Shown here piece after piece: positions 32,597-41,427 of a stretch of DNA of 64,000 nt. How positions within the stretch are numbered: position 1 is the first letter of the stretch; each line of letters starts with the position of its first letter. The stretch is from the NCBI GenBank assembly GCA_017303895.1, contig JAFLBF010000015.1, positions 1 to 64,000 on the forward strand, given 5' to 3'. Both the position numbers and the translations under genes were made by a program. Under the pieces are notes generated by a model. It made no database searches, was not told the DNA's origin, and worked only from the letters and a program-made list of their open reading frames with translations. The stretch is from Bacteroidota bacterium (GTDB taxonomy: Bacteria > Bacteroidota > Bacteroidia > 2-12-FULL-35-15).

Positions 32597-33532
32597 CTAT
32601 GCTTTATCAGGAAGAAATTTGTTTAGCATTTTTTCAAAAAATGGAATTGTCCATATAAAGAGTAAAACACCAAAAATGTTAAATAGCATATGTGCATTTG
32701 CAACAGCTCTTTCAATGGGTGCATTGTGGCTAATATATTTTACCAGATCAACAAAAGGGACAAATGATAGTAAGCCAATTATAATTGAAAATAAGTTAAA
32801 TGTTAAATGGAATAAGCCTGTTTTTATTGCGGCTCTGCTGCCTTTTATTGTTGCTAACAGGGTGTCGCTACAAGTGCCTAGTTCGGCTCCCAGCATTACG
32901 GCAATCCCTCCTGCCAAACTAAGAAGTCCCTTTTTTGAAAGAATGATCGCCATTCCTACAGTAGCAGAGGAGGATTGAATAATTAATGTGATAACAGCAC
33001 CAACAATTGCGCCTGTAACAGGATTTTCCGTTTTTTTTAACCATTCCAAAAAATAGGCTTCGTCTTTTAATGGTTCAACCGCATTTTCCATGGTGAACAA
33101 TCCAAAAAATAAGACGCCAAAATAGAGTATAATTTTTCCCGTATTATTTATTCGTTCAGATTTAGATAATATTAAAAGAACAAATCCAATGAGTAAAAGT
33201 ATTGGAGAGTATTTCCCAATGTCCATTGCTATAATTTGACTGCTTATGGTAGTCCCTATGTTTGCGCCTAATACAATTCCCATTGCCTGCCTGAATGTTA
33301 GTATTTTGGAGTTTACAAACACAATTGTGATAATGATAACTGCGGAAGAAGAATCTAAAAGTGTTGTGACAATAATCCCAACAATAACACTGCTAATTGT
33401 ATTGGAGGTGAATTTTAATATCCATTTGTTGGCATTGTCGCCTATTGCCAATTTTATTGTGTCAGAAAGATTGTTAACAGCAAATAAAAAAAGAACTAAT
33501 CCTGCTAAAATTGATAAAATAATCTCCGTCAT
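32597..33532 (-). CDS. Na/Pi-cotransporter-family protein without PhoU domain
   Basis: 311 residues, both inverted repeats of the Na/Pi symporter fold: DSSSAVIIITIV (about 60-71) and IQSSSATVGMAIIL (about 186-199) are the QSSS-type substrate motifs, the first with D for Q. Eight or so helices. Many bacterial relatives carry a C-terminal PhoU-like domain (550-600 residues total); this one stops after the membrane part. It likely moves phosphate across the inner membrane. Minus strand, own TACCTTCG promoter at 33555-33562, and framed by 32-bp direct repeats, which suggests insertion as a unit. Confidence 0.85.
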   Translation of the reverse strand: MTEIILSILAGLVLFLFAVNNLSDTIKLAIGDNANKWILKFTSNTISSVIVGIIVTTLLDSSSAVIIITIVFVNSKILTFRQAMGIVLGANIGTTISSQIIAMDIGKYSPILLLIGFVLLILSKSERINNTGKIILYFGVLFFGLFTMENAVEPLKDEAYFLEWLKKTENPVTGAIVGAVITLIIQSSSATVGMAIILSKKGLLSLAGGIAVMLGAELGTCSDTLLATIKGSRAAIKTGLFHLTFNLFSIIIGLLSFVPFVDLVKYISHNAPIERAVANAHMLFNIFGVLLFIWTIPFFEKMLNKFLPDKA

Positions 33533-33635
33533 AATTTTTGTTAATGTTATTTAACGAAGGTATTATTGAACTGAAAACTCATTGTGCAGTTAGTGTTAAC
33601 TGTGTATTAATATTTTCAGTTGCTTTGGGCGGGGT

Positions 33636-33667
33636 GATATTCAAATATATTGAATTCAGCCTTAATT
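33636..33667. repeat. Direct repeat copy 2 (32 bp)
   Basis: Second copy of the repeat at 32455-32486, now upstream of recG. Here the dyad is perfect: TTCAA-ATATA-TTGAA (33640-33654). It lies 41 bases before the recG -7 box. A separate CAGTTA/TAACTG hairpin lies near 33585-33600. Confidence 0.85.
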
Positions 33668-33707
33668 GGTTCGGATAAAATGTTTATTCTATTTCTTATT
33701 TATTCAG

Positions 33708-33715
33708 TAAATTCG
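33708..33715 (+). promoter_or_regulatory. recG promoter -7 box (TTCG variant)
   Basis: TAAATTCG, 11 bases before the recG ATG; the same octamer as before aconitase. Confidence 0.45.
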
Positions 33716-33725
33716 CAGTGTAAGT

Positions 33726-35837
33726 ATGTCGAATTCCTTTTTAAATACACCGATTGAATATCTCAAGAATGTTGGTCCGCAAAGGGCCGATGTATTGAAG
33801 AAGGAGCTGCATATTTTTACCTATAAGGATCTGCTTCAATATTATCCTTTCCGTTATGTGGATCGTACCAAGTTCTACAAAGTGAAAGAGATCAATGCCG
33901 ACCTTCCTTTTGTTCAGCTGAGAGGTAAGATCATTGCCACAGAAATGGCAGGGGCAAAACGCACCAAACGTTTTGTGGCGACCTTTGCCGATGAAACAGG
34001 AAAGCTGGAGCTAGTATGGTTTCAAGGTGCTAAATGGATCGCTGAAAAAATAAAGCCTCATCTTACACAGGAATATGTGGTATTCGGAAAACCGAATTTG
34101 TTCAATGGGAAATTCAATATCGCTCATCCGGAGATCGATCCTGCCAGTGAGGAGAATACCATTTTTGCCAGCGCCCTGCAACCTGTTTATTACAGCACGG
34201 ATAAATTAAAAGGAAAAAGTTTAGATACAAAAGGCATTGCCAAACTTCAAAAAGGCTTGGTATCGCTCATTAAAAATAATATCCCTGAATCGCTTTCGAA
34301 AGAAGTACTGGAGCGTTTTCAATTGATGCCCAAAGAGGAAGCTGTTAAACAGATCCATGTGCCGAAGAGTCCGGAATTATTGCGCAAAGCAGAATTTCGT
34401 TTGAAGTTTGAAGAGCTGTTCTTTATTCAATTGAAATTGCTTCGTCAGAAAGGATTGCGTGAAAAGAACTTCAGAGGTTTTGTATTTTCAAAGGTAGGTG
34501 ATCATTTTAATACTTTCTATAATCATCATTTACCTTTTCAATTGACCAATGCACAAAAGCGAGTGATCAAAGAGATCCGTCTGGATATGGGAAGTGGAAA
34601 ACAAATGAACCGTTTGTTGCAAGGGGATGTAGGGAGTGGTAAAACCTTGGTGGCATTAATGAATATGCTCATTGCATTGGATAATGGCTTTCAAGCTTGT
34701 TTGATGGCACCTACCGAGATCCTTGCCAATCAGCATTATGAAACCATTGCAGGTTTGTTGAAGCCGCTGAACATACAAGTTGGATTGCTCACAGGTTCTA
34801 CCAAAACAAAAGCACGCAGAGAATTGCATGAAAAATTGCAAAGTGGTGAAATGGAAATTTTGATAGGAACACATGCTTTGCTGGAGGATGTGGTTCAATT
34901 TAAAAATATAGGATTGGTGGTGATCGATGAGCAGCATCGTTTTGGTGTTGCACAACGAGCAAAGTTATGGTCGAAAAATTCATTGGCGCCACATATTCTC
35001 ATCATGAGTGCTACACCTATCCCGCGTACATTGGCAATGACATTGTATGGCGATCTAGATGTGAGTGTGATCGATGAGATGCCACCGGGAAGAAAACCGA
35101 TACAGACTGTTCATCGTTTTGATAGTAACCGCTTGCGTGTGTTTGAATTTATGCGCGAGCAAATTGCCATTGGAAGGCAGGTGTATGTGGTGTATCCGCT
35201 CATCAAAGAGTCGGAAAAGATGGATTATAAAGATCTGATGGATGGTTATGAAAGTATTGTAAGAGCTTTCCCACAGCCGAACTATCAGGTGAGTATTGTG
35301 CACGGACAAATGAAAGCCGATGCCAAAGATTATGAGATGCAGCGTTTTGTGAAGGGGGAAACACAGATCATGGTAGCAACAACGGTGATAGAAGTAGGGG
35401 TGAATGTACCGAATGCCAGTGTGATGGTAATAGAGAGTGCGGAACGATTTGGTTTATCACAATTGCATCAGTTGCGTGGACGTGTAGGACGGGGTGCGGA
35501 GCAATCGTATTGTATTTTAATGACAGGACATAAATTAAGCAGTGATAGTAAGTTGAGGATGGATACCATGTGCAGGACGAATGATGGATTTGAGATAGCA
35601 GATGTGGATCTGAAGTTGCGCGGACCCGGTGATATGTCGGGCACACAACAAAGTGGGGTGTTGGATCTGCATATTGCCGATCTTGCAAAAGATGCACAAA
35701 TATTACATGCAGCTCGCAACATGGCGATAGAAGTGTTGAGTGAAGATGCGAATCTGGAAAAACCGGAGAACGCAAATATTGCTTACCATTTTGCGATGAT
35801 GGGCAAAGAAAGAACCAATTGGAGCAGGATTAGTTAG
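33726..35837 (+). CDS. recG: ATP-dependent DNA helicase RecG
   Basis: 703 residues, the standard length. RecG reverses stalled replication forks and branch-migrates Holliday junctions. N-terminal wedge OB domain (about 60-160), helicase lobe 1 with Walker A GDVGSGKT (about 299-306), DEAD-type DEQH (about 402-405), and motif III SATPIPRTLAMT (about 427-438). Lobe 2 carries QLHQLRGRVGRG and the RecG-specific TRG region DLKLRGPGDMSGTQQSG. Monocistronic as far as seen; it ends directly in a heptanucleotide repeat tract. Confidence 0.97.
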   Translation: MSNSFLNTPIEYLKNVGPQRADVLKKELHIFTYKDLLQYYPFRYVDRTKFYKVKEINADLPFVQLRGKIIATEMAGAKRTKRFVATFADETGKLELVWFQGAKWIAEKIKPHLTQEYVVFGKPNLFNGKFNIAHPEIDPASEENTIFASALQPVYYSTDKLKGKSLDTKGIAKLQKGLVSLIKNNIPESLSKEVLERFQLMPKEEAVKQIHVPKSPELLRKAEFRLKFEELFFIQLKLLRQKGLREKNFRGFVFSKVGDHFNTFYNHHLPFQLTNAQKRVIKEIRLDMGSGKQMNRLLQGDVGSGKTLVALMNMLIALDNGFQACLMAPTEILANQHYETIAGLLKPLNIQVGLLTGSTKTKARRELHEKLQSGEMEILIGTHALLEDVVQFKNIGLVVIDEQHRFGVAQRAKLWSKNSLAPHILIMSATPIPRTLAMTLYGDLDVSVIDEMPPGRKPIQTVHRFDSNRLRVFEFMREQIAIGRQVYVVYPLIKESEKMDYKDLMDGYESIVRAFPQPNYQVSIVHGQMKADAKDYEMQRFVKGETQIMVATTVIEVGVNVPNASVMVIESAERFGLSQLHQLRGRVGRGAEQSYCILMTGHKLSSDSKLRMDTMCRTNDGFEIADVDLKLRGPGDMSGTQQSGVLDLHIADLAKDAQILHAARNMAIEVLSEDANLEKPENANIAYHFAMMGKERTNWSRIS

Positions 35838-35944
35838 TAAATAGCGAATAGCGAACAGTAAACAGTAAACAGTGAATAGTAAACAGTAAACAGCGATTAG
35901 CGATTAGTAAACAGTGAATAGTGATTAGTGAATAGCGAACAGTG
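35836..35944. repeat. Heptanucleotide tandem repeat tract after recG
   Basis: Fifteen contiguous 7-base units with consensus AG[TC][AG]A[AT][TC] (most often AGTAAAC, AGTGAAT, AGCGAAT), plus a 4-base remnant. It starts inside the recG stop codon. The rest of 35945-36061 is low-complexity T/C- and A/T-rich DNA with no gene. Variation among units suggests slippage followed by decay. Confidence 0.9.
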
Positions 35945-36061
35945 TCTTCCGGTATTCTAATTCTGTAACCATAACAACTTTTAATCTTACAACCTTTCAA
36001 CTTTCGAACTTTCCAACCAACCAATTATCACATCATCAAATTATCACATTAGCTAATTGCC

Positions 36062-36334
36062 CTAAAGCGCCATAACGCCTTCAATCTCGCTCACATCTTT
36101 GTATTTCTGAATAACAGCATCGGCATTTAGCATCACTTCTTTTACGGTAATACTCATGTATTTCCCATTGCTGGATTCTTTCTGAGAGATATTCGCTTCG
36201 TCAGAGAATTTAGATTCAACCAAAGCCATTTTTTTATTGTCGGCAGGAATGATGAATTTGAACATATATACTTGCGGCCAGTTGTTCTCTTTCGAAAGTT
36301 TGTCGCGGAGGTTATTAAAAAGGTCATTATTCAT
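36062..36334 (-). CDS. DUF493-family (YbeD-like) protein
   Basis: 90 residues from ATG 36334: MNNDLFNNLRDKLSKENNWPQVYMFKFIIPADN. The WPxxYxFKFIxP core and ferredoxin-like beta-alpha-beta pattern fit DUF493, a small regulatory-domain-like family of unknown role. Upstream in-frame ATGs exist (to 36424), but they precede a TACCTTTG promoter at 36339-36346 that points exactly at 36334, so the transcript is leaderless. Confidence 0.8.
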   Translation of the reverse strand: MNNDLFNNLRDKLSKENNWPQVYMFKFIIPADNKKMALVESKFSDEANISQKESSNGKYMSITVKEVMLNADAVIQKYKDVSEIEGVMAL

Positions 36335-36338
36335 GTTA

Positions 36339-36346
36339 CAAAGGTA
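36339..36346 (-). promoter_or_regulatory. Leaderless -7 box of the DUF493 gene
   Basis: Minus-strand TACCTTTG ends 5 bases before the ATG. Confidence 0.65.
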
Positions 36347-36493
36347 AGAAAATAAATAGTTGTTAGTTGTTGGTTTATGGTTGTTGGTTAGCCTGTACCT
36401 CTGAATTGTCATATTTATTCCCATTCATTTTACTTTTCATTTTTCTGTTGAAATTATTTGATGAATAAAATGCCTATTCCTGATTATTGTAAT

Positions 36494-36501
36494 TATTTTT
36501 G
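36494..36501 (+). promoter_or_regulatory. Leaderless -7 box of the S4 gene
   Basis: TATTTTTG ends 5 bases before ATG 36506, which rules out the upstream ATG at 36458. Confidence 0.6.
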
Positions 36502-36505
36502 TGAC

Positions 36506-36712
36506 ATGCAAACATTTAAAATTAAGGGAGATCATATCCAATTGAATCAACTTATTAAAGCAATGGGCTGGTGTGAAAATGGTGGTGATGCCAATGCGCT
36601 GATCGATGCAGGACTGATCAGAGTGAACGGTCAGACAGAATTACGCAGACGAAATAAATTAACATCCGGTTCTAAAATTGAATTTAATGATCAATCTGTT
36701 ATAATTGAGTAA
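36506..36712 (+). CDS. S4-domain RNA-binding protein (YaaA/RlbA type)
   Basis: 68 residues consisting of one S4 fold: TFKIKGDHIQLNQLIKAMGWCENGGDANALIDAGLIRVNGQTELRRRNKL. The GDANALIDAGLIRVNG segment (about 26-41) is the S4 RNA-binding signature and RRRNKL is the basic patch. Likely binds structured RNA, perhaps ribosomal. Start fixed by the leaderless promoter. The next gene starts 2 bases past its stop, so they form an operon. Confidence 0.85.
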   Translation: MQTFKIKGDHIQLNQLIKAMGWCENGGDANALIDAGLIRVNGQTELRRRNKLTSGSKIEFNDQSVIIE

Positions 36713-36713
36713 T

Positions 36714-37121
36714 ATGAAATATTCATTCTTGTTTTTATTATTTATCGCTTTTCAAGGATTTGCTCAGGAACCTGATTATAGCAGTATTTCGGATGATTTT
36801 AAATTGACCGACAAGCAATATTCGGCCTGGAAGAGCATTTATAATCAGTGGTTGGTAAACGATTATGAAACCATTCAGTTTGAGAATAAGATCAAAATGA
36901 ATTGTAAATCCTGCACCGCATTTTATATGGATGTGGTTATAAAAGTGAATGCCAGTGGTAAGTTGGAGTATTATAAAGCGATCGATGGAAAGAAGTGCGG
37001 GATAGAATTTACCAAGCAATTGGAACAACGTATGATGAAAAACTTTTTCAAATTTGAATTTCCTCCTGAACTTCGAAACCTGGAATTTAAAACACGTTTA
37101 GGAACTTCTTTAAAATGTTAA
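36714..37121 (+). CDS. Small exported protein of unknown function
   Basis: 135 residues from ATG 36714, with signal peptide MKYSFLFLLFIAFQGFAQ. The mature part has Cys residues CKSC (about 63-66) and two later Cys (GKKCG and the terminal C), suggesting disulfides in the periplasm. It reads as a TonB-C-like beta-alpha-beta pattern (YMDVVIKVNASGKLEYYKAIDG...), but the family is not certain. Between the S4 and miaE genes with gaps of 1 and 4 bases. Confidence 0.6.
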   Translation: MKYSFLFLLFIAFQGFAQEPDYSSISDDFKLTDKQYSAWKSIYNQWLVNDYETIQFENKIKMNCKSCTAFYMDVVIKVNASGKLEYYKAIDGKKCGIEFTKQLEQRMMKNFFKFEFPPELRNLEFKTRLGTSLKC

Positions 37122-37125
37122 TGCC

Positions 37126-37707
37126 ATGTTAGGATTAAAATTAGCTACCGACCCTCGCTGGGTAAATATTGTTGAGAGTAATATTGATGAGATATTGACC
37201 GATCATGCCTGGTGTGAGCAAAAGGCTGCATCGAATGGTTTGTCGCTGATCGTGAATAATCCACAATATACCGAAATGGTTTCTGCTCTTCTGGAAATTG
37301 TAAAAGAAGAAGTAGCACATTTTGAGCAGGTGCACGACCTGATCAAAAAACGTGGTGGTGTGTTGGGGCGTGAACGGAAAGATGATTATGTGAATGAGTT
37401 ATATAAATTCATGAAGAAAGATGGCGGTCGCCAGCAATCATTGGTAGATCGTTTGTTGTTCTCTGCCATGATCGAAGCACGCAGCTGTGAGCGTTTTAGA
37501 GTACTTTCCGAAAATATCAAAGATCAGGAATTGGCTAAATTCTATCGCGACTTGATGATCTCCGAGGCCGGACATTATACTACTTTCATTGGCTTTGCCC
37601 GTCAGTATGGCGAAGGAATAGATGTTGATAAACGCTGGAAAGAATGGCTAGAGTACGAAGCAGAGATCATGAAGAACTACGGCAAAAAAGAAACCGTGCA
37701 TGGGTAG
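37126..37707 (+). CDS. miaE: tRNA-(ms2io6A) hydroxylase
   Basis: 193 residues, ferritin-like diiron fold. MiaE hydroxylates the isopentenyl group of ms2i6A37 in tRNA. Iron ligands are visible as paired E/ExxH motifs: EEVAHFEQVH (about 65-74), EARSCERF (about 117-124) and SEAGHY (about 145-150). Third gene of the S4 transcript, 4 bases after the preceding stop. MiaE is present in many Bacteroidota; MiaA and MiaB are not in the window. Confidence 0.93.
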   Translation: MLGLKLATDPRWVNIVESNIDEILTDHAWCEQKAASNGLSLIVNNPQYTEMVSALLEIVKEEVAHFEQVHDLIKKRGGVLGRERKDDYVNELYKFMKKDGGRQQSLVDRLLFSAMIEARSCERFRVLSENIKDQELAKFYRDLMISEAGHYTTFIGFARQYGEGIDVDKRWKEWLEYEAEIMKNYGKKETVHG

Positions 37708-37764
37708 GAAATTTGAAGGGTGAATGTTGAAGGTTGATTGAAACCTATAGCAAGCAGCCAACAA

Positions 37765-38181
37765 CTAGCTAATCATTAATGTTTTCCAAGCTTCAGGAAT
37801 AGCAATGCTTTGATTGGTGTTAAAGTTATAGCAAACGATCACAGCCAAGCCATGTGCCACTTCCACTTCCACACCGTTTACATCACGCACAATAGAGCAA
37901 GCCATGTCAAAACTACGTGAGCCGATACGCGATACCCAGGTGTAAACAAATATTTTATCTTCTAAGTAAATAGGTTGTTTGTATTCCATTTCCACCTTGG
38001 CCAGGATCACACCTTCATTGATCCAGTCGATCTTCAATCCATCTTCTGCTAATGCATCAAAATAATCAACACGTGCTAATTCAAAATAGGTGATATGATT
38101 GGCATTATTTACATGTCCTAATTTATCTATGTCCTTAAATCGGATCTGGATCTTTGTTTTATGACGGTAGGGTGTATTCAT
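37765..38181 (-). CDS. 4HBT-type acyl-CoA thioesterase
   Basis: 138 residues, single hot-dog domain: IQIRFKDIDKLGHVNNANHITYFELARVDYF. The D-x-x-GHVNN-x-x-Y-x-x-YFE-x-x-R pattern at about 17-35 is the 4HBT signature with the catalytic Asp. It hydrolyses acyl-CoA thioesters; the chain length is unknown. Single gene with promoter TAACTTTG at 38201-38208 (20 bases before the ATG). Confidence 0.9.
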   Translation of the reverse strand: MNTPYRHKTKIQIRFKDIDKLGHVNNANHITYFELARVDYFDALAEDGLKIDWINEGVILAKVEMEYKQPIYLEDKIFVYTWVSRIGSRSFDMACSIVRDVNGVEVEVAHGLAVIVCYNFNTNQSIAIPEAWKTLMIS

Positions 38182-38200
38182 GATCGTAAAATTGGAGATG

Positions 38201-38208
38201 CAAAGTTA
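38201..38208 (-). promoter_or_regulatory. Thioesterase promoter -7 box
   Basis: Minus-strand TAACTTTG, 20 bases upstream of the ATG. Confidence 0.55.
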
Positions 38209-38291
38209 GTATTATAAACTCTTCTTTGAAATATGTTTTTAATTAATAAATAGAGTGTGGGCGGTCACTCTGAGCCTGCCCTCTGAGTTAC

Positions 38292-40172
38292 TTACTTATC
38301 CAACTCTTCGTAAATAGAGTTATTGCTTTTGAATTCAGGTACAAGTGCTTTCATCTTAGAAACGATCTGTTTATTGTTTTGGGAATTAAACAGCACGATC
38401 AGTTCATTGATGGATTGAGAAACACTCTCCAGATCATATTCTTTTACTTTAGCGATCATGATCTGTTTATGGTGTGTAGGAATGGTATTCTCTTCGTTCG
38501 CTAATAATTCTTCGTACAGTTTTTCGCCCGGACGTAAGCCGGTGAATACAATGCTAATGTCTTTGTCTAATGTCAAACCCGAAAGTTTTACCATTTTCTT
38601 GGCCAGGTCAACGATCTTTACCGATTGGCCCATGTCAAAAATAAAGATCTCTCCACCTTTTCCCATTGCTCCTGCTTCCAATACCAATTGGCAAGCTTCC
38701 GGGATGGTCATAAAAAATCGTGTGATCTCCGGATGTGTGATGGTGATCGGTCCGCCTGCTTCTATCTGCTGACGGAAGCGAGGTATCACAGAACCATTGG
38801 AACCCAACACATTTCCGAAGCGGGTAGTGATGAATTTTGTTTTTGAATTTTTGTTGAGCGATTGTGTGTAGATCTCCGCAATACGTTTGCTGGCTCCCAT
38901 CACATTGGTTGGATTCACTGCTTTGTCGGTAGAGACCATCACAAATTTTTCTACACCATGTTGAACAGATAGATCGGCTAAGTTTTTAGAGCCTAACACA
39001 TTCGTAAAAATAGATTCAGATGGATTGTTTTCCATCATCGGTACATGTTTGTAGGCTGCTGCGTGAAAAACAATGTTAGGCTGAAAAGTGCGGAACACAT
39101 TTTCCATACGCTCTTTATTGCGTATGTCGCCCATCACGATCTCATATTGTTGCTGTTTGTATTTATCGTGCAGCTCCATTTCCATATCATACAATGGTGA
39201 TTCAGCCTGATCGAGTAAAATGATCTTCTTTGGATTGAATTTGATCACCTGGCGAACGATCTCACTTCCAATGCTTCCGGCTGCACCGGTAATAAGAATG
39301 GTTTTGTTGGTCAACTGTTCCTTGATAATATCAATGTCGAGTTGTATCGCATCGCGCTCCAATAACTCTTCGATCTGTACTTTTTTGATCTGACGGAAAC
39401 TCAATTCTCCATTGATCCAATTGCTTACCGGAGGAACATTTAAAACCTTCGTATTATGATTCAAACAAATATCAACGATCTGTTGCTTTTTGCTGGGTGA
39501 AAGATCCTGTACTGAAATGATCAGATTGGAAACATCGTTTTCTGATAATAATTCATCCAATTTATCGATCGGGAAAATGCCAACACCTTCCAGTTTCTTG
39601 CCTTGTTTCTTTTTATCATCATCAATAAAACCCAATACTTTGTATTTGGTACCGGCATCACGGTCGAGCGTGCGTTTAGTGATGATACCCGATTCGCCCG
39701 CTCCAAAAATGATCACACTGCGTTTTTCTTTATTCGGGTTGGTAAGTTCCTGGTACAAGGCTTTGAACATGATGCGCAAGCTGATCATGAGGAAAGTGGA
39801 AGCCATGTAATCGATAATAATAATGGAGAATGGGATCGGGAATTTTTGGTTGATGAAATAATAGAAGATCAGATTCACCACTACAAAAAGCAAACTGCCA
39901 ATGCTCAGTACCACGAAGATGCGTTGTGCATCTTTTGATCCGGTGTATTTTACAATTCCTTGATAGGTTTTAGAAAAGAAAAAGCTCAAAGCTCTAACAC
40001 CTAATACCACACTGAATACAAAAGGGAAATCATCAATGGCCAGTTGTGGAATGGAAAAGTTAAAGCGAACTAAGTAAGCTAATATGAGTGAGAACAAACA
40101 AATGCCCATATCGATGAAGAAAATGACCCATCGAGGCATGTTGCGTTGAAATAAAAAATCCAGAGTTCTCAT
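38292..40172 (-). CDS. Membrane-bound UDP-sugar 4,6-dehydratase (WbpM/CapD/FlaA1-like)
   Basis: 626 residues from ATG 40172. Four N-terminal membrane helices (about 15-130), a first nucleotide-binding domain with GAGESG (about 156), then an SDR dehydratase with TGAAGSIGSEIVRQV (about 295-309). HAAAYKHVPMMENNP and STDKAVNPTNVMGASK carry the family's atypical Met/Lys catalytic region in place of YxxxK. It probably starts synthesis of 2-acetamido-4-amino or N-acetylquinovosamine-type sugars for surface polysaccharide. No glycosyltransferase cluster adjoins it. A TTG 9 bases upstream lies inside the -7 box and is rejected as start. Confidence 0.9.
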   Translation of the reverse strand: MRTLDFLFQRNMPRWVIFFIDMGICLFSLILAYLVRFNFSIPQLAIDDFPFVFSVVLGVRALSFFFSKTYQGIVKYTGSKDAQRIFVVLSIGSLLFVVVNLIFYYFINQKFPIPFSIIIIDYMASTFLMISLRIMFKALYQELTNPNKEKRSVIIFGAGESGIITKRTLDRDAGTKYKVLGFIDDDKKKQGKKLEGVGIFPIDKLDELLSENDVSNLIISVQDLSPSKKQQIVDICLNHNTKVLNVPPVSNWINGELSFRQIKKVQIEELLERDAIQLDIDIIKEQLTNKTILITGAAGSIGSEIVRQVIKFNPKKIILLDQAESPLYDMEMELHDKYKQQQYEIVMGDIRNKERMENVFRTFQPNIVFHAAAYKHVPMMENNPSESIFTNVLGSKNLADLSVQHGVEKFVMVSTDKAVNPTNVMGASKRIAEIYTQSLNKNSKTKFITTRFGNVLGSNGSVIPRFRQQIEAGGPITITHPEITRFFMTIPEACQLVLEAGAMGKGGEIFIFDMGQSVKIVDLAKKMVKLSGLTLDKDISIVFTGLRPGEKLYEELLANEENTIPTHHKQIMIAKVKEYDLESVSQSINELIVLFNSQNNKQIVSKMKALVPEFKSNNSIYEELDK

Positions 40173-40178
40173 CAGCCT

Positions 40179-40186
40179 CAAAGATA
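40179..40186 (-). promoter_or_regulatory. Leaderless -7 box of the dehydratase gene
   Basis: Minus-strand TATCTTTG ends 7 bases before ATG 40172. Confidence 0.6.
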
Positions 40187-40229
40187 TAAAAAATGACTGC
40201 CAATTCTGAACTTTATACCAATAAAATCA

Positions 40230-40237
40230 TACATTTG
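40230..40237 (+). promoter_or_regulatory. gcvT promoter -7 box
   Basis: TACATTTG, giving a leader of about 70 bases. The leader (to 40311) shows no convincing glycine-riboswitch fold. Confidence 0.55.
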
Positions 40238-40311
40238 TGTTCGTAAAATCCGGTCACGGAAAATAAAATAGCGTAAGCTATAATCGCCAATCAGTAAATT
40301 AAAGAACTATC

Positions 40312-41412
40312 ATGGAAACAACTACAGAATTAAAAAGCGTTGCTTTAGAAAAAACTCACATTGCATTAGGTGCCAAAATGGTTCCATTTGCTGGATACAA
40401 TATGCCTGTTTCATATTCAGGATTGAATGAAGAACATCTTACTGTTCGTAATGCTGTTGGTGTATTTGATGTGAGCCATATGGGTGAATTTATCCTTAAA
40501 GGAGAAAATGCTCTGGATCTGATCCAGCGAGTAACTTCTAACGATGCTTCAGTGTTGACAGATGGTAAAGTTCAATACTCTTGCTTGCCAAATGACAAAG
40601 GCGGAATTGTGGACGATCTTTTGGTGTATCGTATCAACGATAAAGAATACATGTTGGTGGTAAATGCTTCTAATATTGATAAAGATTGGAACTGGATCTC
40701 TCAATTCAATACCAAAGGAGTGGAGATGAAAAATATTTCAGATTCTGTTTCGTTGTTGGCGGTACAAGGACCAAAAGCAGCTCAAGCATTACAAAAATTA
40801 ACAGATGTGAATCTTTCTGAAATGCCTTATTATACATTTAAGAAAGGAACATTCAACGGAGTGGATAATGTGGTTATTTCTAATACAGGTTATACAGGAG
40901 CAGGTGGATTCGAGATCTATTTTGCGAATGAAGTAGCGGATAAAATGTGGAAGGCGATATTTGAAGCAGGAGCAGAGTTTGGTATCAAACCAATTGGATT
41001 GGGCGCACGTGATACTTTACGTTTGGAAATGGGTTTCTGTTTATACGGAAATGATATTGATGATACAACTTCACCGCTAGAAGCAGGTTTGGGTTGGATC
41101 ACAAAATTCACGAAAGAGTTTACCAATAGCAAAGCATTGTTAGAACAAAAAGAAAAAGGTGTTTCTAAAAAATTAGTTGGATTTGAAATGATCGATCGTG
41201 GTATTCCGCGCCATGATTACCAAATTGCTGATGCAGCAGGAACGATCATTGGAAAAGTAACTTCCGGAACTCAATCACCTTCATTGAATAAAGCGATCGG
41301 TATGGGATATGTACCAACAGCATTCTCTAAAGTTGATTCTGAGATCTTTATCATGATCCGTGATAAAGCGATCAAAGCAAAAGTGGTAAAGATCCCTTTC
41401 TATAAAGCTTAA
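40312..41412 (+). CDS. gcvT: Glycine cleavage system T protein (aminomethyltransferase)
   Basis: 366 residues, full length. It transfers the C1 unit from the H-protein-bound aminomethyl group to tetrahydrofolate. Diagnostic segments: [11 protein letters not shown] (about 49-59), catalytic-region [11 protein letters not shown] (about 97-107), [12 protein letters not shown], and [21 protein letters not shown] (about 227-247). C-terminal barrel with [20 protein letters not shown]. gcvH and gcvP are not in the window. comB follows after 15 bases, probably on the same transcript. Confidence 0.97.
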   Translation: METTTELKSVALEKTHIALGAKMVPFAGYNMPVSYSGLNEEHLTVRNAVGVFDVSHMGEFILKGENALDLIQRVTSNDASVLTDGKVQYSCLPNDKGGIVDDLLVYRINDKEYMLVVNASNIDKDWNWISQFNTKGVEMKNISDSVSLLAVQGPKAAQALQKLTDVNLSEMPYYTFKKGTFNGVDNVVISNTGYTGAGGFEIYFANEVADKMWKAIFEAGAEFGIKPIGLGARDTLRLEMGFCLYGNDIDDTTSPLEAGLGWITKFTKEFTNSKALLEQKEKGVSKKLVGFEMIDRGIPRHDYQIADAAGTIIGKVTSGTQSPSLNKAIGMGYVPTAFSKVDSEIFIMIRDKAIKAKVVKIPFYKA

Positions 41413-41427
41413 AAATTCCTTCTCTCT

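Noticed and set aside
28707-33667. Insertion sequence or prophage as the cause of the accessory stretch
   Set aside because: No transposase, integrase, terminal inverted repeats or phage genes were found; only palindromes and the 32-bp direct repeats.
35836-35944. CRISPR array after recG
   Set aside because: Units are 7 bases with no spacers; a simple tandem repeat.
35830-36024. 64-residue frame across the post-recG tract
   Set aside because: It is only the translation of the heptanucleotide repeat (periodic CLLFT-like peptide), not a gene.
40238-40311. Glycine riboswitch in the gcvT leader
   Set aside because: The leader is only about 70 bases and lacks the conserved glycine aptamer core; only short AT-rich hairpins are seen.
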